Origin: Opitutia bacterium
GTDB lineage: Bacteria > Verrucomicrobiota > Verrucomicrobiia > Opitutales > Coraliomargaritaceae
Reading direction: 5' to 3'
Length of the DNA stretch: 18,025 bases
NCBI GenBank assembly: GCA_003503355.1
Contig: DOCS01000112.1
Location: 1-18,025, forward strand
Program-made: the position numbers and the translations under genes
The notes under the pieces: generated by a model
Told to the model about the DNA's origin: nothing
Seen by the model: only the letters and a program-made list of their open reading frames with translations
The model's database searches: none
Shown here: positions 7,792-14,695 of the stretch, piece by piece
Numbering within the stretch: the first letter of the stretch is position 1
Layout: every line of letters starts with the position of its first letter

Positions 7792-9819
7792 ATGATGGCG
7801 ATACGCATGTGGGCATGGCTGTTGCTGTTGAGCGTGGCATCGGTCGCCGTGTTCACCTATGGGCAGGTAACGGTGTGCTTTGATACGCCGAGTTTGTGGC
7901 GGGTCGGGTTGTTTCCAGTTATCGGGCTGGCGGGGCTGTTGAGCGTGTTCCTGTTTCCCAGCTTCAAGCACAAGCGCAGTGTTTTATTGGCGATTTGGAT
8001 TCCGGCGATTGTGCTGCGCGTGCTGCTGTTGCCAGCGGCGGTTTCCGATGATGTGAATCGCTATTTATTTGAGGGGCAACTGGTCCGCTCCGGTGTGAAT
8101 CCTTATGCGCAAACTGCGGATGCGGCAACTCTCGAGTCGTACCGCGATGTGTATTGGCAGGCGATGAATCACAAGGACAAGCCGACGGCTTATCCGCCGC
8201 TTGCGGAGCTCGCCTTCGCAGCGATTGGCGGTATCTGGTATCATCCACTGGCCTATAAACTGGTTTTTATACTCGCCGATTTACTCACTCTGGGAGCCGT
8301 GCTTCAATTGTTGCGCAGGCGCGGGCTGAGCTTGGCATTTTCTGGATTCTACGCGCTCAATCCGATTGTGCTGCTCGCCTATGCCGCAGAGGCGCATTTT
8401 GATTCATTGATGGTGGCCGCGTTGATGTGGGCTTTGTGCGTGCACCAGGCGGGGCGCCAGCAATTGGCGGTGGCCCTAGCCTCGGTGGCCACCGGGGTTA
8501 AATGGATCGCGTTGCCGTTTATTCCGTTTTTTGCCGGCAAGCGCCTGGTTGTTGGCGGTCTGGTTGCTTTGGCTGTGTTGTTGCTGCCAGCGCTGTATTT
8601 CAAGGACTCGCTCGGGGATCTGTTGCAGGCCTTGTTCGCCTTTGGCGGCACGCGCAGTTTCAATGGCTTCTTTTATGAGCTCTTGCTGCGAGGGGCGAAT
8701 TTTCCGCGTTCGCTGTGCAGCGGCATCGTGATGGCATTGTTTGCGCTGGTCATCCTGTGGCGCTGGCTGTGGCGGGATCGTGCGTCTGTGGAGTGCCATT
8801 TGCGCTGGATGCTGGCTGCCTTAATCGTGCTCTCGCCGACCGTACATTTCTGGTATCTGGCTTGGATTCTGCCGCTGGTGTGCCTGTGTCCGTCTTTGCC
8901 GTGGATTACCTTTTCGTTGACGGGCGGTATTTACTTTTTTGTGTGGCCGAACGCCCAGGGCGAGCGTGGTTGGAGTTTGGATTTGTGGCAGCAATCTGTG
9001 TTTTGGGCGCCTTTTGTGATCGCCTGTCTGTATGAGCTTTGGAGTACCCGAGGACGGATCGTGCTGCCTGTTTTGCGGCCGGCCGATGCGGTCGATGCCG
9101 AGGTCGCAGTGGTGATTCCTACACTGAATGCGGCGGCGGACTTGCCCCGCGCATTGGCGAGCATTCGGCGGCAAACGGTTGCGGTGCGCGAAGTGCTGGT
9201 CGTCGATGCGGGGTCGTCTGACGCTACCGTACAAATCGCGTCGGCAGCGTCGCTTCCGGCGCAAGTGCTGTACAGTGATCGTGGACGGGGCTTGCAGATT
9301 GCGACGGGACTCGAAGCGGCGCAGGCAGACTGGGTGATTGTCTTGCATGCGGATGCCGAGCTCGCGCCAAATGCCGTGGACTGTTTATTGCGCGCGGTTG
9401 AAGGTAATCGGGATGTGCTTGGCGGGGCGATGGGGCAGCGCTTTGCCGAGGGCAATCCGGAGCTGCTGCCGATTGAATTGCTGAACGATTTGCGTGCGCA
9501 GTTCACGCGTACGGCCTTTGGTGATCAGGTGCAGTTTTTTCACCGCGAAATGGCAGTGCGTTGTGCGCTGATGCCCAAGCAAGCATTGATGGAAGATGTC
9601 GAGTCGAGCTGGCGAACACGTGAGCAGGGTGGATTTTTGTTTTTGGGCCTACCATGTTTGGTGAGTCATCGCAAGTGGAACCCACAAGACTGGTTCAAGC
9701 GCTTCAAGCTGGTGATGCGTCTTGTCTCTAGATATCGCTGGGCGCGGATGCGCAGCAGCGCGGATGCGGAGGCATTGAGTGAGCAACTGTATGCCGAGTA
9801 TTACTCGGTCCGGAAATAA
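7792..9819 (+). CDS. GT-C membrane glycosyltransferase fused to TIGR04283-like GT2 domain
   Basis: 675-aa fusion. Residues 1-~415 are polytopic (about ten hydrophobic helices) and look like a GT-C polyprenyl-sugar-dependent mannosyltransferase: the first large loop carries SDDVNRYLFEGQLVRSGVNPY (85-105), with acidic residues where GT-C enzymes place the catalytic Asp. Residues ~435-675 are a cytosolic GT-A/GT2 domain: VVIPTLNAAADLP (440-452), VVDAGSSDAT (470-479), DRGRG (496-500), HADAEL (519-524, the metal-binding DxD equivalent), GDQVQFFHRE (577-586) and LMEDVESSWR (599-608). These fit the TIGR04283 family named for arsenosugar biosynthesis. ATG at 7792 or the adjacent 7795 is the start. 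The gap from the previous gene is 81 bases with no clear signal. Acceptor and donor are unknown; attaching a sugar to an arsenical aglycone or to a polyprenyl carrier is inference. Confidence 0.8.
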   Translation: MMAIRMWAWLLLLSVASVAVFTYGQVTVCFDTPSLWRVGLFPVIGLAGLLSVFLFPSFKHKRSVLLAIWIPAIVLRVLLLPAAVSDDVNRYLFEGQLVRSGVNPYAQTADAATLESYRDVYWQAMNHKDKPTAYPPLAELAFAAIGGIWYHPLAYKLVFILADLLTLGAVLQLLRRRGLSLAFSGFYALNPIVLLAYAAEAHFDSLMVAALMWALCVHQAGRQQLAVALASVATGVKWIALPFIPFFAGKRLVVGGLVALAVLLLPALYFKDSLGDLLQALFAFGGTRSFNGFFYELLLRGANFPRSLCSGIVMALFALVILWRWLWRDRASVECHLRWMLAALIVLSPTVHFWYLAWILPLVCLCPSLPWITFSLTGGIYFFVWPNAQGERGWSLDLWQQSVFWAPFVIACLYELWSTRGRIVLPVLRPADAVDAEVAVVIPTLNAAADLPRALASIRRQTVAVREVLVVDAGSSDATVQIASAASLPAQVLYSDRGRGLQIATGLEAAQADWVIVLHADAELAPNAVDCLLRAVEGNRDVLGGAMGQRFAEGNPELLPIELLNDLRAQFTRTAFGDQVQFFHREMAVRCALMPKQALMEDVESSWRTREQGGFLFLGLPCLVSHRKWNPQDWFKRFKLVMRLVSRYRWARMRSSADAEALSEQLYAEYYSVRK

Positions 9820-9829
9820 ACCTGCCTGG

Positions 9830-9858
9830 TTGCATCTGTGCGATGCATCACATATAAA
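9830..9858 (+). promoter_or_regulatory. Candidate promoter for arsM
   Basis: TTGCAT (9830-9835, 3/6 to the -35 consensus), a 17-base spacer, then TATAAA (9853-9858, 5/6 to the -10 consensus), ending 27 bases before the arsM ATG at 9886. The position and A/T-rich -10 are good; the -35 is weak. It would let arsM be expressed apart from the upstream genes. Confidence 0.4.
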
Positions 9859-9885
9859 CTATTCAACTTAAACCCTGTTTATCCG

Positions 9886-11043
9886 ATGTCTCAACCGACC
9901 CATACTCGATCCTCTGTAGAAAAACGCTATGCCGATGCGGCTAAACAGCAGGAGGCGGCCTTGTGCTGCCCGGTTGAATATGATCGCAAATATTTGGAAG
10001 TGATTCCGGACGAAGTGATCGAAAAGGACTACGGCTGTGGCGATCCTTCCAAGTGGGTGAAGGCGGGCGAGACCGTGTTGGATCTGGGCTCCGGCACGGG
10101 CAAGATTTGCTTTATCGCGGCACAGGTCGTTGGCGCGGCTGGCAAAGTGATCGGTGTCGATATGACGGACGATATGTTGGAAGTAGCGAATCGGAATGCG
10201 CCGATCGTCGCAGACAGGATTGGTTTTTCGAATGTGGAATTTCGCCGCGGACGCATTCAGGATTTAGGCTTGGATTTGGATCGACTTGAGCAGGCGTTGC
10301 AGGCGAATCCCGTCGCCAATGCGGCCGATTTTTTGAATCTGGATGTCGTCGCTGAGGAGCTGCGGATGAAGCATCCTTTGATTGAGAGTGATTCGATTGA
10401 TGTGGTGGTGTCCAATTGCGTGCTAAATTTAGTCGAGCCCGAACAGAAGCCGAAGTTGTTTCGCGAAATTTTCCGTGTGCTGAAGAAAGGCGGACGCGCA
10501 GTGATCTCGGATATCGTCAGCGATGAGCCGGTGCCGCTTGAGATGCGGCAGGATGCCGAGCTGTGGAGCGGGTGTATCTCCGGCGCGTTGACCGAGCAGG
10601 GATTTTTACAGGCCTTTGAAGATGCTGGGTTTTATGGAATTGAGTTGGTCAAGTTTGAGACCCAGCCATGGCAAACGGTGGAGGGCGTTGAATTTCGCTC
10701 CGTAACGGTTCAAGCCTACAAGGGAAAGCAAGGCCCGTGTTTTGAGCACAATCAGGCCGTGGTCTATCAGGGGCCTTTTAAGTCGGTGTTGGATGACGAT
10801 GGGCATCGTTTTGATCGAGGCGTGCGCACCGCTGTTTGCGACAAGACCTTTAATTTGCTGCAAAGTGGGCCGTATGCTGGTCTTTTTGCCGCGATTGAGC
10901 CCCTGGAGGCGATTGTTTCCGATCAGGCTCAGCCGTTTAATTGTCGCAAGGGCGCGCGGCGTCACCCTAAACACACCAAGGGGCAGGACTACGACGCCAC
11001 TACGGAAGCGGCACATTGCATTGACGGTGTCGAGTGCTGTTAG
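9886..11043 (+). CDS. arsM: Arsenite methyltransferase ArsM
   Basis: 385-aa SAM-dependent methyltransferase that methylates As(III) to mono-, di- and trimethyl species. Class I motif I is VLDLGSGTGKICFIAAQ at 64-80, followed by VIGVDMTDDML (88-98) with the SAM-ribose acidic residue. The three cysteines expected to hold As(III) are visible: Cys51 in GCGDPS, Cys178 in VSNCVLNL and Cys230 in WSGCISGAL. There is also a Cys27-Cys28 pair near the N-terminus and a CC end (384-385) after Cys378. A C-terminal domain of about 110 aa follows the Rossmann fold, as in long ArsM proteins. Start: ATG 9886 gives the family N-terminus; the in-frame GTG at 9838 overlaps the likely promoter. With arsS in the same cluster it should supply dimethylarsenite for arsenosugar formation. 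Confidence 0.93.
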   Translation: MSQPTHTRSSVEKRYADAAKQQEAALCCPVEYDRKYLEVIPDEVIEKDYGCGDPSKWVKAGETVLDLGSGTGKICFIAAQVVGAAGKVIGVDMTDDMLEVANRNAPIVADRIGFSNVEFRRGRIQDLGLDLDRLEQALQANPVANAADFLNLDVVAEELRMKHPLIESDSIDVVVSNCVLNLVEPEQKPKLFREIFRVLKKGGRAVISDIVSDEPVPLEMRQDAELWSGCISGALTEQGFLQAFEDAGFYGIELVKFETQPWQTVEGVEFRSVTVQAYKGKQGPCFEHNQAVVYQGPFKSVLDDDGHRFDRGVRTAVCDKTFNLLQSGPYAGLFAAIEPLEAIVSDQAQPFNCRKGARRHPKHTKGQDYDATTEAAHCIDGVECC

Positions 11044-11062
11044 CGGTAATGGCGGACGCGCG

Positions 11063-11102
11063 CTTAGCCTTCAATAGCCTTAGCTAAGTTGCTTAGTATT
11101 TT
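11063..11102. terminator. Hairpins between convergent arsM and the DUF2064 gene
   Basis: Two alternative hairpins are seen: CTTAGC (11063-11068) with GCTAAG (11083-11088), and CTAAG (11084-11088) with CTTAG (11092-11096) across a 3-base loop, followed by TATTTT. The second resembles a short intrinsic terminator for arsM. It overlaps the end of the opposite-strand gene by two bases. The stem is only 5-6 base pairs, so strength is doubtful. Confidence 0.35.
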
Positions 11103-11763
11103 ACTGCGCCAAGATTTCGGCGGGCAAGCAGCCGGTTTGAATCGCGCGTTCTAGCTCAGCGAGCTCGTCGATGTCGTACAAGGTCTCCAATCGTTTGACC
11201 CGCAGGCCTAGTTTCGCGGCTTGTTGCAATGAAGCGTCGAGGGTGTTTTGCGTGCTCCAGGGGATATTTTCAAACAGTTGCGGGTGGGGAGCACTGAGGC
11301 CGATTAAATAATAGCCGCCGTCTTCGCTTGGCCCGAAGACGACGTCGCAGTCTGTGTTGAGTGCCGCTGCCGCTTGCTCGAAGTGGCTTTGTTGCAGCTG
11401 CGGGCAATCGCCTCCGATACACAGGACGTTGTGCGCGCCGCGTGCAAAGGCGCCTTCGATCGCGCGCATCAATCGAACGCCCAAGGTGCCTTCGGCTTGA
11501 GGGTAGAGTGCGAGGTCAGTGCCCAGCCATTGCTGCATTTCAACTTCGGCATCAATGGGGGTGAAGTGGACTTCGGTGCGTTCTCGCTCAGGCAGTCGGC
11601 TGCACTGGCGTTCGACCAGAGCACGATAAGCGCGCAGTGCTGCTTCGTTGCCGATTGAGTGTGCGAGGCGTGTTTTGACATCACCGCTGCGCGGGGCTTT
11701 GAGGAACAGCAAAACTGCGGTGTCTTTTCTGGTCGGGGTGAATTGATTTACGCGGTGGTTCAT
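11101..11763 (-). CDS. TIGR04282-type (DUF2064) arsenosugar glycosyltransferase
   Basis: 220-aa soluble GT-A-fold protein of the DUF2064 / TIGR04282 group, named by association with arsenosugar genes; its substrate has not been proven to my knowledge. Visible motifs: LLFLKAPRSGDVKTRLA (18-34, nucleotide-binding loop resembling MobA/CofC-type nucleotidyltransferases), GGDCPQL (117-123, the DxD-like metal site with Asp119), FGPSEDGGYYLIGL (143-156) and IPWST (167-171), ending with YDIDE (196-200). All family hallmarks are intact and length is normal. It faces the rest of the cluster, converging on arsM with 57 bases between stops, and is divergent from ugd. Start at the ATG complement of 11761-11763. 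It could act as a nucleotidyltransferase rather than a glycosyltransferase. Confidence 0.85.
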   Translation of the reverse strand: MNHRVNQFTPTRKDTAVLLFLKAPRSGDVKTRLAHSIGNEAALRAYRALVERQCSRLPERERTEVHFTPIDAEVEMQQWLGTDLALYPQAEGTLGVRLMRAIEGAFARGAHNVLCIGGDCPQLQQSHFEQAAAALNTDCDVVFGPSEDGGYYLIGLSAPHPQLFENIPWSTQNTLDASLQQAAKLGLRVKRLETLYDIDELAELERAIQTGCLPAEILAQ

Positions 11764-11833
11764 TCTACATCAGGAGCATTGAGAATTAGCAAATTTTTGT
11801 TGTCTGATAATCGATATGGTGTACTCGTCACTC

Positions 11834-13195
11834 ATGAGAAAAATTTGCTGTATTGGAGCTGGATATGTTGGTGGGCCGACTATGGCCATGATTGCACACA
11901 AGTGCAAGGATCACTCGGTCACCGTTGTGGACATTAATCAGTCGCGTATCGATGCGTGGAATTCCGATGAGTTGCCGATCTTCGAGCCCGGGCTGGATGA
12001 GATTGTAAAAGGCTGCCGTGGCAAGACGCTGTTCTTCTCGACGGATGTCGATACCGCGATCCGCGAGGCAGACATTATTTTTATCAGCGTCAATACGCCG
12101 ACCAAGACCTACGGCGTCGGCGCCGGTCGTGCTGCGGATCTTCGTTACATTGAAAAGTGTGCCCGTAAAATTGCGCAAGTGGCGGAAGATGATAAGATCG
12201 TAGTCGAAAAATCCACTTTGCCGGTGCGCACCGCTGAATCGATCAAGCGTATTCTGGAGGCGAACTCGAACGGCCGTAAATTTCAGATCCTTTCGAATCC
12301 CGAGTTCCTAGCCGAAGGCACTGCGGTGGCGGATTTGGAAAATCCGGATCGTGTTCTGATCGGTGGCGATCAAACACCAGAGGGGCTCGCGGCGATCCAA
12401 GCATTGGTCGATGTCTACGCGACTTGGGTGCCGCGTGAGAATATTCTGACCACCAACTTGTGGTCTTCAGAGCTCTCCAAACTGGCTGCCAATGCTTTCC
12501 TTGCGCAGCGTATTTCTTCGATTAATGCGATTTCTGCACTGTGCGAAGCGACGGGCGCCCATGTCGATGAGGTGGGTCATGCCATCGGCACGGATAGCCG
12601 TATCGGTCCGAAGTTCCTCAAGGCCTCTGTTGGCTTTGGGGGATCATGCTTCCAAAAAGATATTCTTAATCTGGTGTATCTCTGCGAGCATTTCGGGTTG
12701 CCTGAAGTCGCCGCTTATTGGAACGGCGTGATCGAGATGAATGATTATCAGAAACATCGTTTCGCACGTCATATCATTTCAACTATGTTCAATACCGTGT
12801 CGGACAAGAAGATTGCTGTGCTCGGTTTCGCTTTCAAGAAAGACACCAATGACACGCGCGAGTCCGCTGCGATCTATGTGTGTAAAGATCTGCTCGATGA
12901 GCAGGCGAACATTAGTATCTACGACCCCAAGGTACCAGAGGCTCAAATACGCCGCGATCTGGATCTTGCCGAAGATGATTCATCAGTGACCGTTTGTGCG
13001 GATGCCTATGAGGCGACGAAGGACGCGCATGCAATAATCATTTTGACTGAGTGGGATGAATTCAAGGCACTCGATTTTAAGAAGATACACGACAGCATGA
13101 ATATGCCTGCCTTCTTGTTTGATGGGCGTAACTTGCTCGACCGCGCGGCACTGCGAGCAATCGGCTTTGAAGCGAGCGGCATCGGTCGTGGGTAA
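11834..13195 (+). CDS. ugd: UDP-glucose 6-dehydrogenase, animal-type
   Basis: 453-aa cytoplasmic enzyme oxidising UDP-glucose to UDP-glucuronate with 2 NAD+. NAD-binding GAGYVGG is at 8-14. Catalytic residues correspond to the human enzyme with a constant -4 offset: Thr127 in EKSTLPV, Glu157 in NPEFLAEGT, Lys216 in SELSKLAAN, Cys272 and Asp276 in [12 protein letters not shown]. Long blocks read like vertebrate UGDH as I recall it, for example [31 protein letters not shown] and [14 protein letters not shown], much closer than to E. coli Ugd. ATG 11834 gives the standard N-terminus; ATG 11816 would add six residues. It is divergent from the DUF2064 gene and ends at a strong terminator, so it is likely monocistronic. 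UDP-glucuronate probably feeds exopolysaccharide or glycan synthesis. Confidence 0.95.
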   Translation: MRKICCIGAGYVGGPTMAMIAHKCKDHSVTVVDINQSRIDAWNSDELPIFEPGLDEIVKGCRGKTLFFSTDVDTAIREADIIFISVNTPTKTYGVGAGRAADLRYIEKCARKIAQVAEDDKIVVEKSTLPVRTAESIKRILEANSNGRKFQILSNPEFLAEGTAVADLENPDRVLIGGDQTPEGLAAIQALVDVYATWVPRENILTTNLWSSELSKLAANAFLAQRISSINAISALCEATGAHVDEVGHAIGTDSRIGPKFLKASVGFGGSCFQKDILNLVYLCEHFGLPEVAAYWNGVIEMNDYQKHRFARHIISTMFNTVSDKKIAVLGFAFKKDTNDTRESAAIYVCKDLLDEQANISIYDPKVPEAQIRRDLDLAEDDSSVTVCADAYEATKDAHAIIILTEWDEFKALDFKKIHDSMNMPAFLFDGRNLLDRAALRAIGFEASGIGRG

Positions 13196-13229
13196 GCTTA
13201 GAATCTAGATTCAATAACCTTTAAACCTC

Positions 13230-13268
13230 AAGGCGCGGCTGGATAACTCCTTACGCGCCTTTTTGTTT
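13230..13268 (+). terminator. Intrinsic terminator after ugd
   Basis: AAGGCGCG (13230-13237) pairs perfectly with CGCGCCTT (13254-13261) over a 16-base loop. A T-rich tail follows (TTTTTGTTT, 13260-13268). The G/C-rich stem and tail, 34 bases after the ugd stop, make this a textbook Rho-independent terminator. Confidence 0.85.
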
Positions 13269-13285
13269 ACCTGAAAATTACAAGT

Positions 13286-13296
13286 TGCCACTGGCA
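13286..13296. promoter_or_regulatory. Small perfect inverted repeat upstream of fabV
   Basis: TGCCA-C-TGGCA is a perfect 5+5 inverted repeat just upstream of the candidate fabV -35 element. Its placement is that of an operator, for example for a fatty-acid regulator. It is short enough to be chance. Confidence 0.3.
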
Positions 13297-13307
13297 GTGT
13301 AGTTACT

Positions 13308-13338
13308 TTGACTCTTAACCTTACTAACTTTTTTTAAT
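13308..13338 (+). promoter_or_regulatory. Candidate fabV promoter
   Basis: TTGACT (13308-13313, 5/6 match) and TTTAAT (13333-13338, 5/6 match) are separated by 19 bases, which is longer than ideal. Transcription would start very near the ATG at 13354, giving a leader of about 8-10 bases without a Shine-Dalgarno. Confidence 0.35.
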
Positions 13339-13353
13339 TACCATACTACTACC

Positions 13354-14535
13354 ATGATCGTTAAACCGCGCATCCGAGGATTTGTTTGCATTACTGCCCA
13401 CCCGAAAGGTTGTGAGGCCAGAGTTCGTCAGGAAATAGAGGTCGCCAAGGCGGCCAAAAAAGAAGGTGGGCCCAAGAAAGTGCTCGTTCTTGGTTCGTCC
13501 ACCGGTTACGGGCTCTCGACCCGCATCGCTTCTGCGTTCAGTTACGATGCCGCCACATTTGGTGTTTTCTTCGAGCGTCCCTCAACCAAGGGTAAGACGG
13601 GTAGCGCGGGCTGGTATAACTCTGTCGGCTTCGAGAAAGCCGCTCATGAGGCTGGCTTGTACGCCAAGAGCATTAACGGTGACGCCTTTTCCAAAGAAGT
13701 GAAAGAGCAGGCGATCGCTCAGATTAAAGAAGATCTCGGTCAGATTGATTTGGTGGTCTACAGCCTCGCTTCTCCCCGCCGTACCGATCCCGAGACCGGC
13801 GAAACTTACAAGTCTGTTCTGAAGCCGATCGGCGACAAGCCTTTCACTAACCGTACTATGGATACGGATCGCAATGAGGTCAAAGAAGTGACCATCGAGC
13901 CTGCAACAGAGGAAGAAATTCAGCACACCATCAATGTCATGGGTGGGCAGGATTGGGAGCTTTGGATGAAAGCCTTGTCGGATGCCGGCGTGCTGGCTCC
14001 CGGTGCGAAAAGTGTCGCTTATTCGTATATCGGGCCGGAAGCCACGTGGCCAGTCTACACGAATGGTACGATTGGGCAGGCCAAAAAAGATGTCGAACGC
14101 GCAGCCGCTGCGATCACTGAAGCTTACGATTGCGAAGCGTATGTTGCAATCAATAAGGCAGTGGTCACTCAAGCCAGTTCCGCGATTCCTGTGGTCCCGC
14201 TATATATCTCGATCCTCATGAAGCTCATGAAGGAGAAGGGCACACATGAAGACTGTATTGAGCAGATGGTACGTCTTCTCGAGGATCGTCTCTACGGACC
14301 AGATTTGAAACTGGATGAGCTTGGTCGCATCCGTGTGGATGATTGGGAAATGGCGCCGGATATTCAGGCCGCAGTGATTGATATCTGGCCGGAAATTACT
14401 TCCGAGACGCTCAATACACTGGGCGATTACACCGGCTATCAGCACAATTTCCTGACACTCTTTGGTTTTGGCCTTGCTGGCGTCGATTACGACGAGGATG
14501 TCGAGGTCGATTTGCCTCTGCCAAGCAGCTTGTAG
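13354..14535 (+). CDS. fabV: Enoyl-[ACP]/trans-2-enoyl-CoA reductase FabV
   Basis: 393-aa NADH-dependent enoyl reductase catalysing the last step of each fatty-acid elongation cycle. The N-terminus MIVKPRIRGFVCITAHPKGC is diagnostic of FabV. The dinucleotide-binding VLVLGSSTGYGLSTRIA is at 43-59. The catalytic Tyr-x8-Lys is Tyr235 (in WPVYTNGT) and Lys244 (in GQAKKD), matching the positions known for FabV enzymes. Full length is normal (about 395-400 aa). Start at the ATG 13354 is fixed by the conserved N-terminus. The gene stands alone between two intrinsic terminators. FabV is insensitive to triclosan in characterised species. Whether it is this organism's only enoyl reductase cannot be told from the window. 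Confidence 0.96.
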   Translation: MIVKPRIRGFVCITAHPKGCEARVRQEIEVAKAAKKEGGPKKVLVLGSSTGYGLSTRIASAFSYDAATFGVFFERPSTKGKTGSAGWYNSVGFEKAAHEAGLYAKSINGDAFSKEVKEQAIAQIKEDLGQIDLVVYSLASPRRTDPETGETYKSVLKPIGDKPFTNRTMDTDRNEVKEVTIEPATEEEIQHTINVMGGQDWELWMKALSDAGVLAPGAKSVAYSYIGPEATWPVYTNGTIGQAKKDVERAAAAITEAYDCEAYVAINKAVVTQASSAIPVVPLYISILMKLMKEKGTHEDCIEQMVRLLEDRLYGPDLKLDELGRIRVDDWEMAPDIQAAVIDIWPEITSETLNTLGDYTGYQHNFLTLFGFGLAGVDYDEDVEVDLPLPSSL

Positions 14536-14571
14536 TCGCCTTATTTAGTGCCGGGGCCAGTGCCTCGAGTC

Positions 14572-14610
14572 AAAACCGCCAACGCAGGGATTCCTGCTTG
14601 GCGGTTTTTT
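14572..14610. terminator. Strong intrinsic terminator after fabV, possibly bidirectional
   Basis: An 11-bp stem AAAACCGCCAA (14572-14582) / TTGGCGGTTTT (14598-14608) has a second inner stem GCAGG (14584-14588) / CCTGC (14593-14597), then TTTTTT through 14610. The A-tract at its left side makes a T-run on the other strand, so it may also stop transcription from addA, whose stop lies at 14696. Confidence 0.88.
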
Positions 14611-14695
14611 GTTGCCGCATACCGCTTCGCTTCGACGAGCGCGGCTGTCGACGGGCTACCGCCGTGGAGGCAGGAAGCTTTGCCAGTTGACGGTT

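Noticed and set aside
9838..9885. Upstream GTG start for arsM
   Set aside because: The 16 extra residues are unlike the family and overlap the candidate -10 element; ATG 9886 is preferred.
11779..11811. TTGAGA ... GATAAT as a ugd promoter
   Set aside because: Both hexamers are 5/6 matches but the spacer is 21 bases, too long for a sigma70 promoter.
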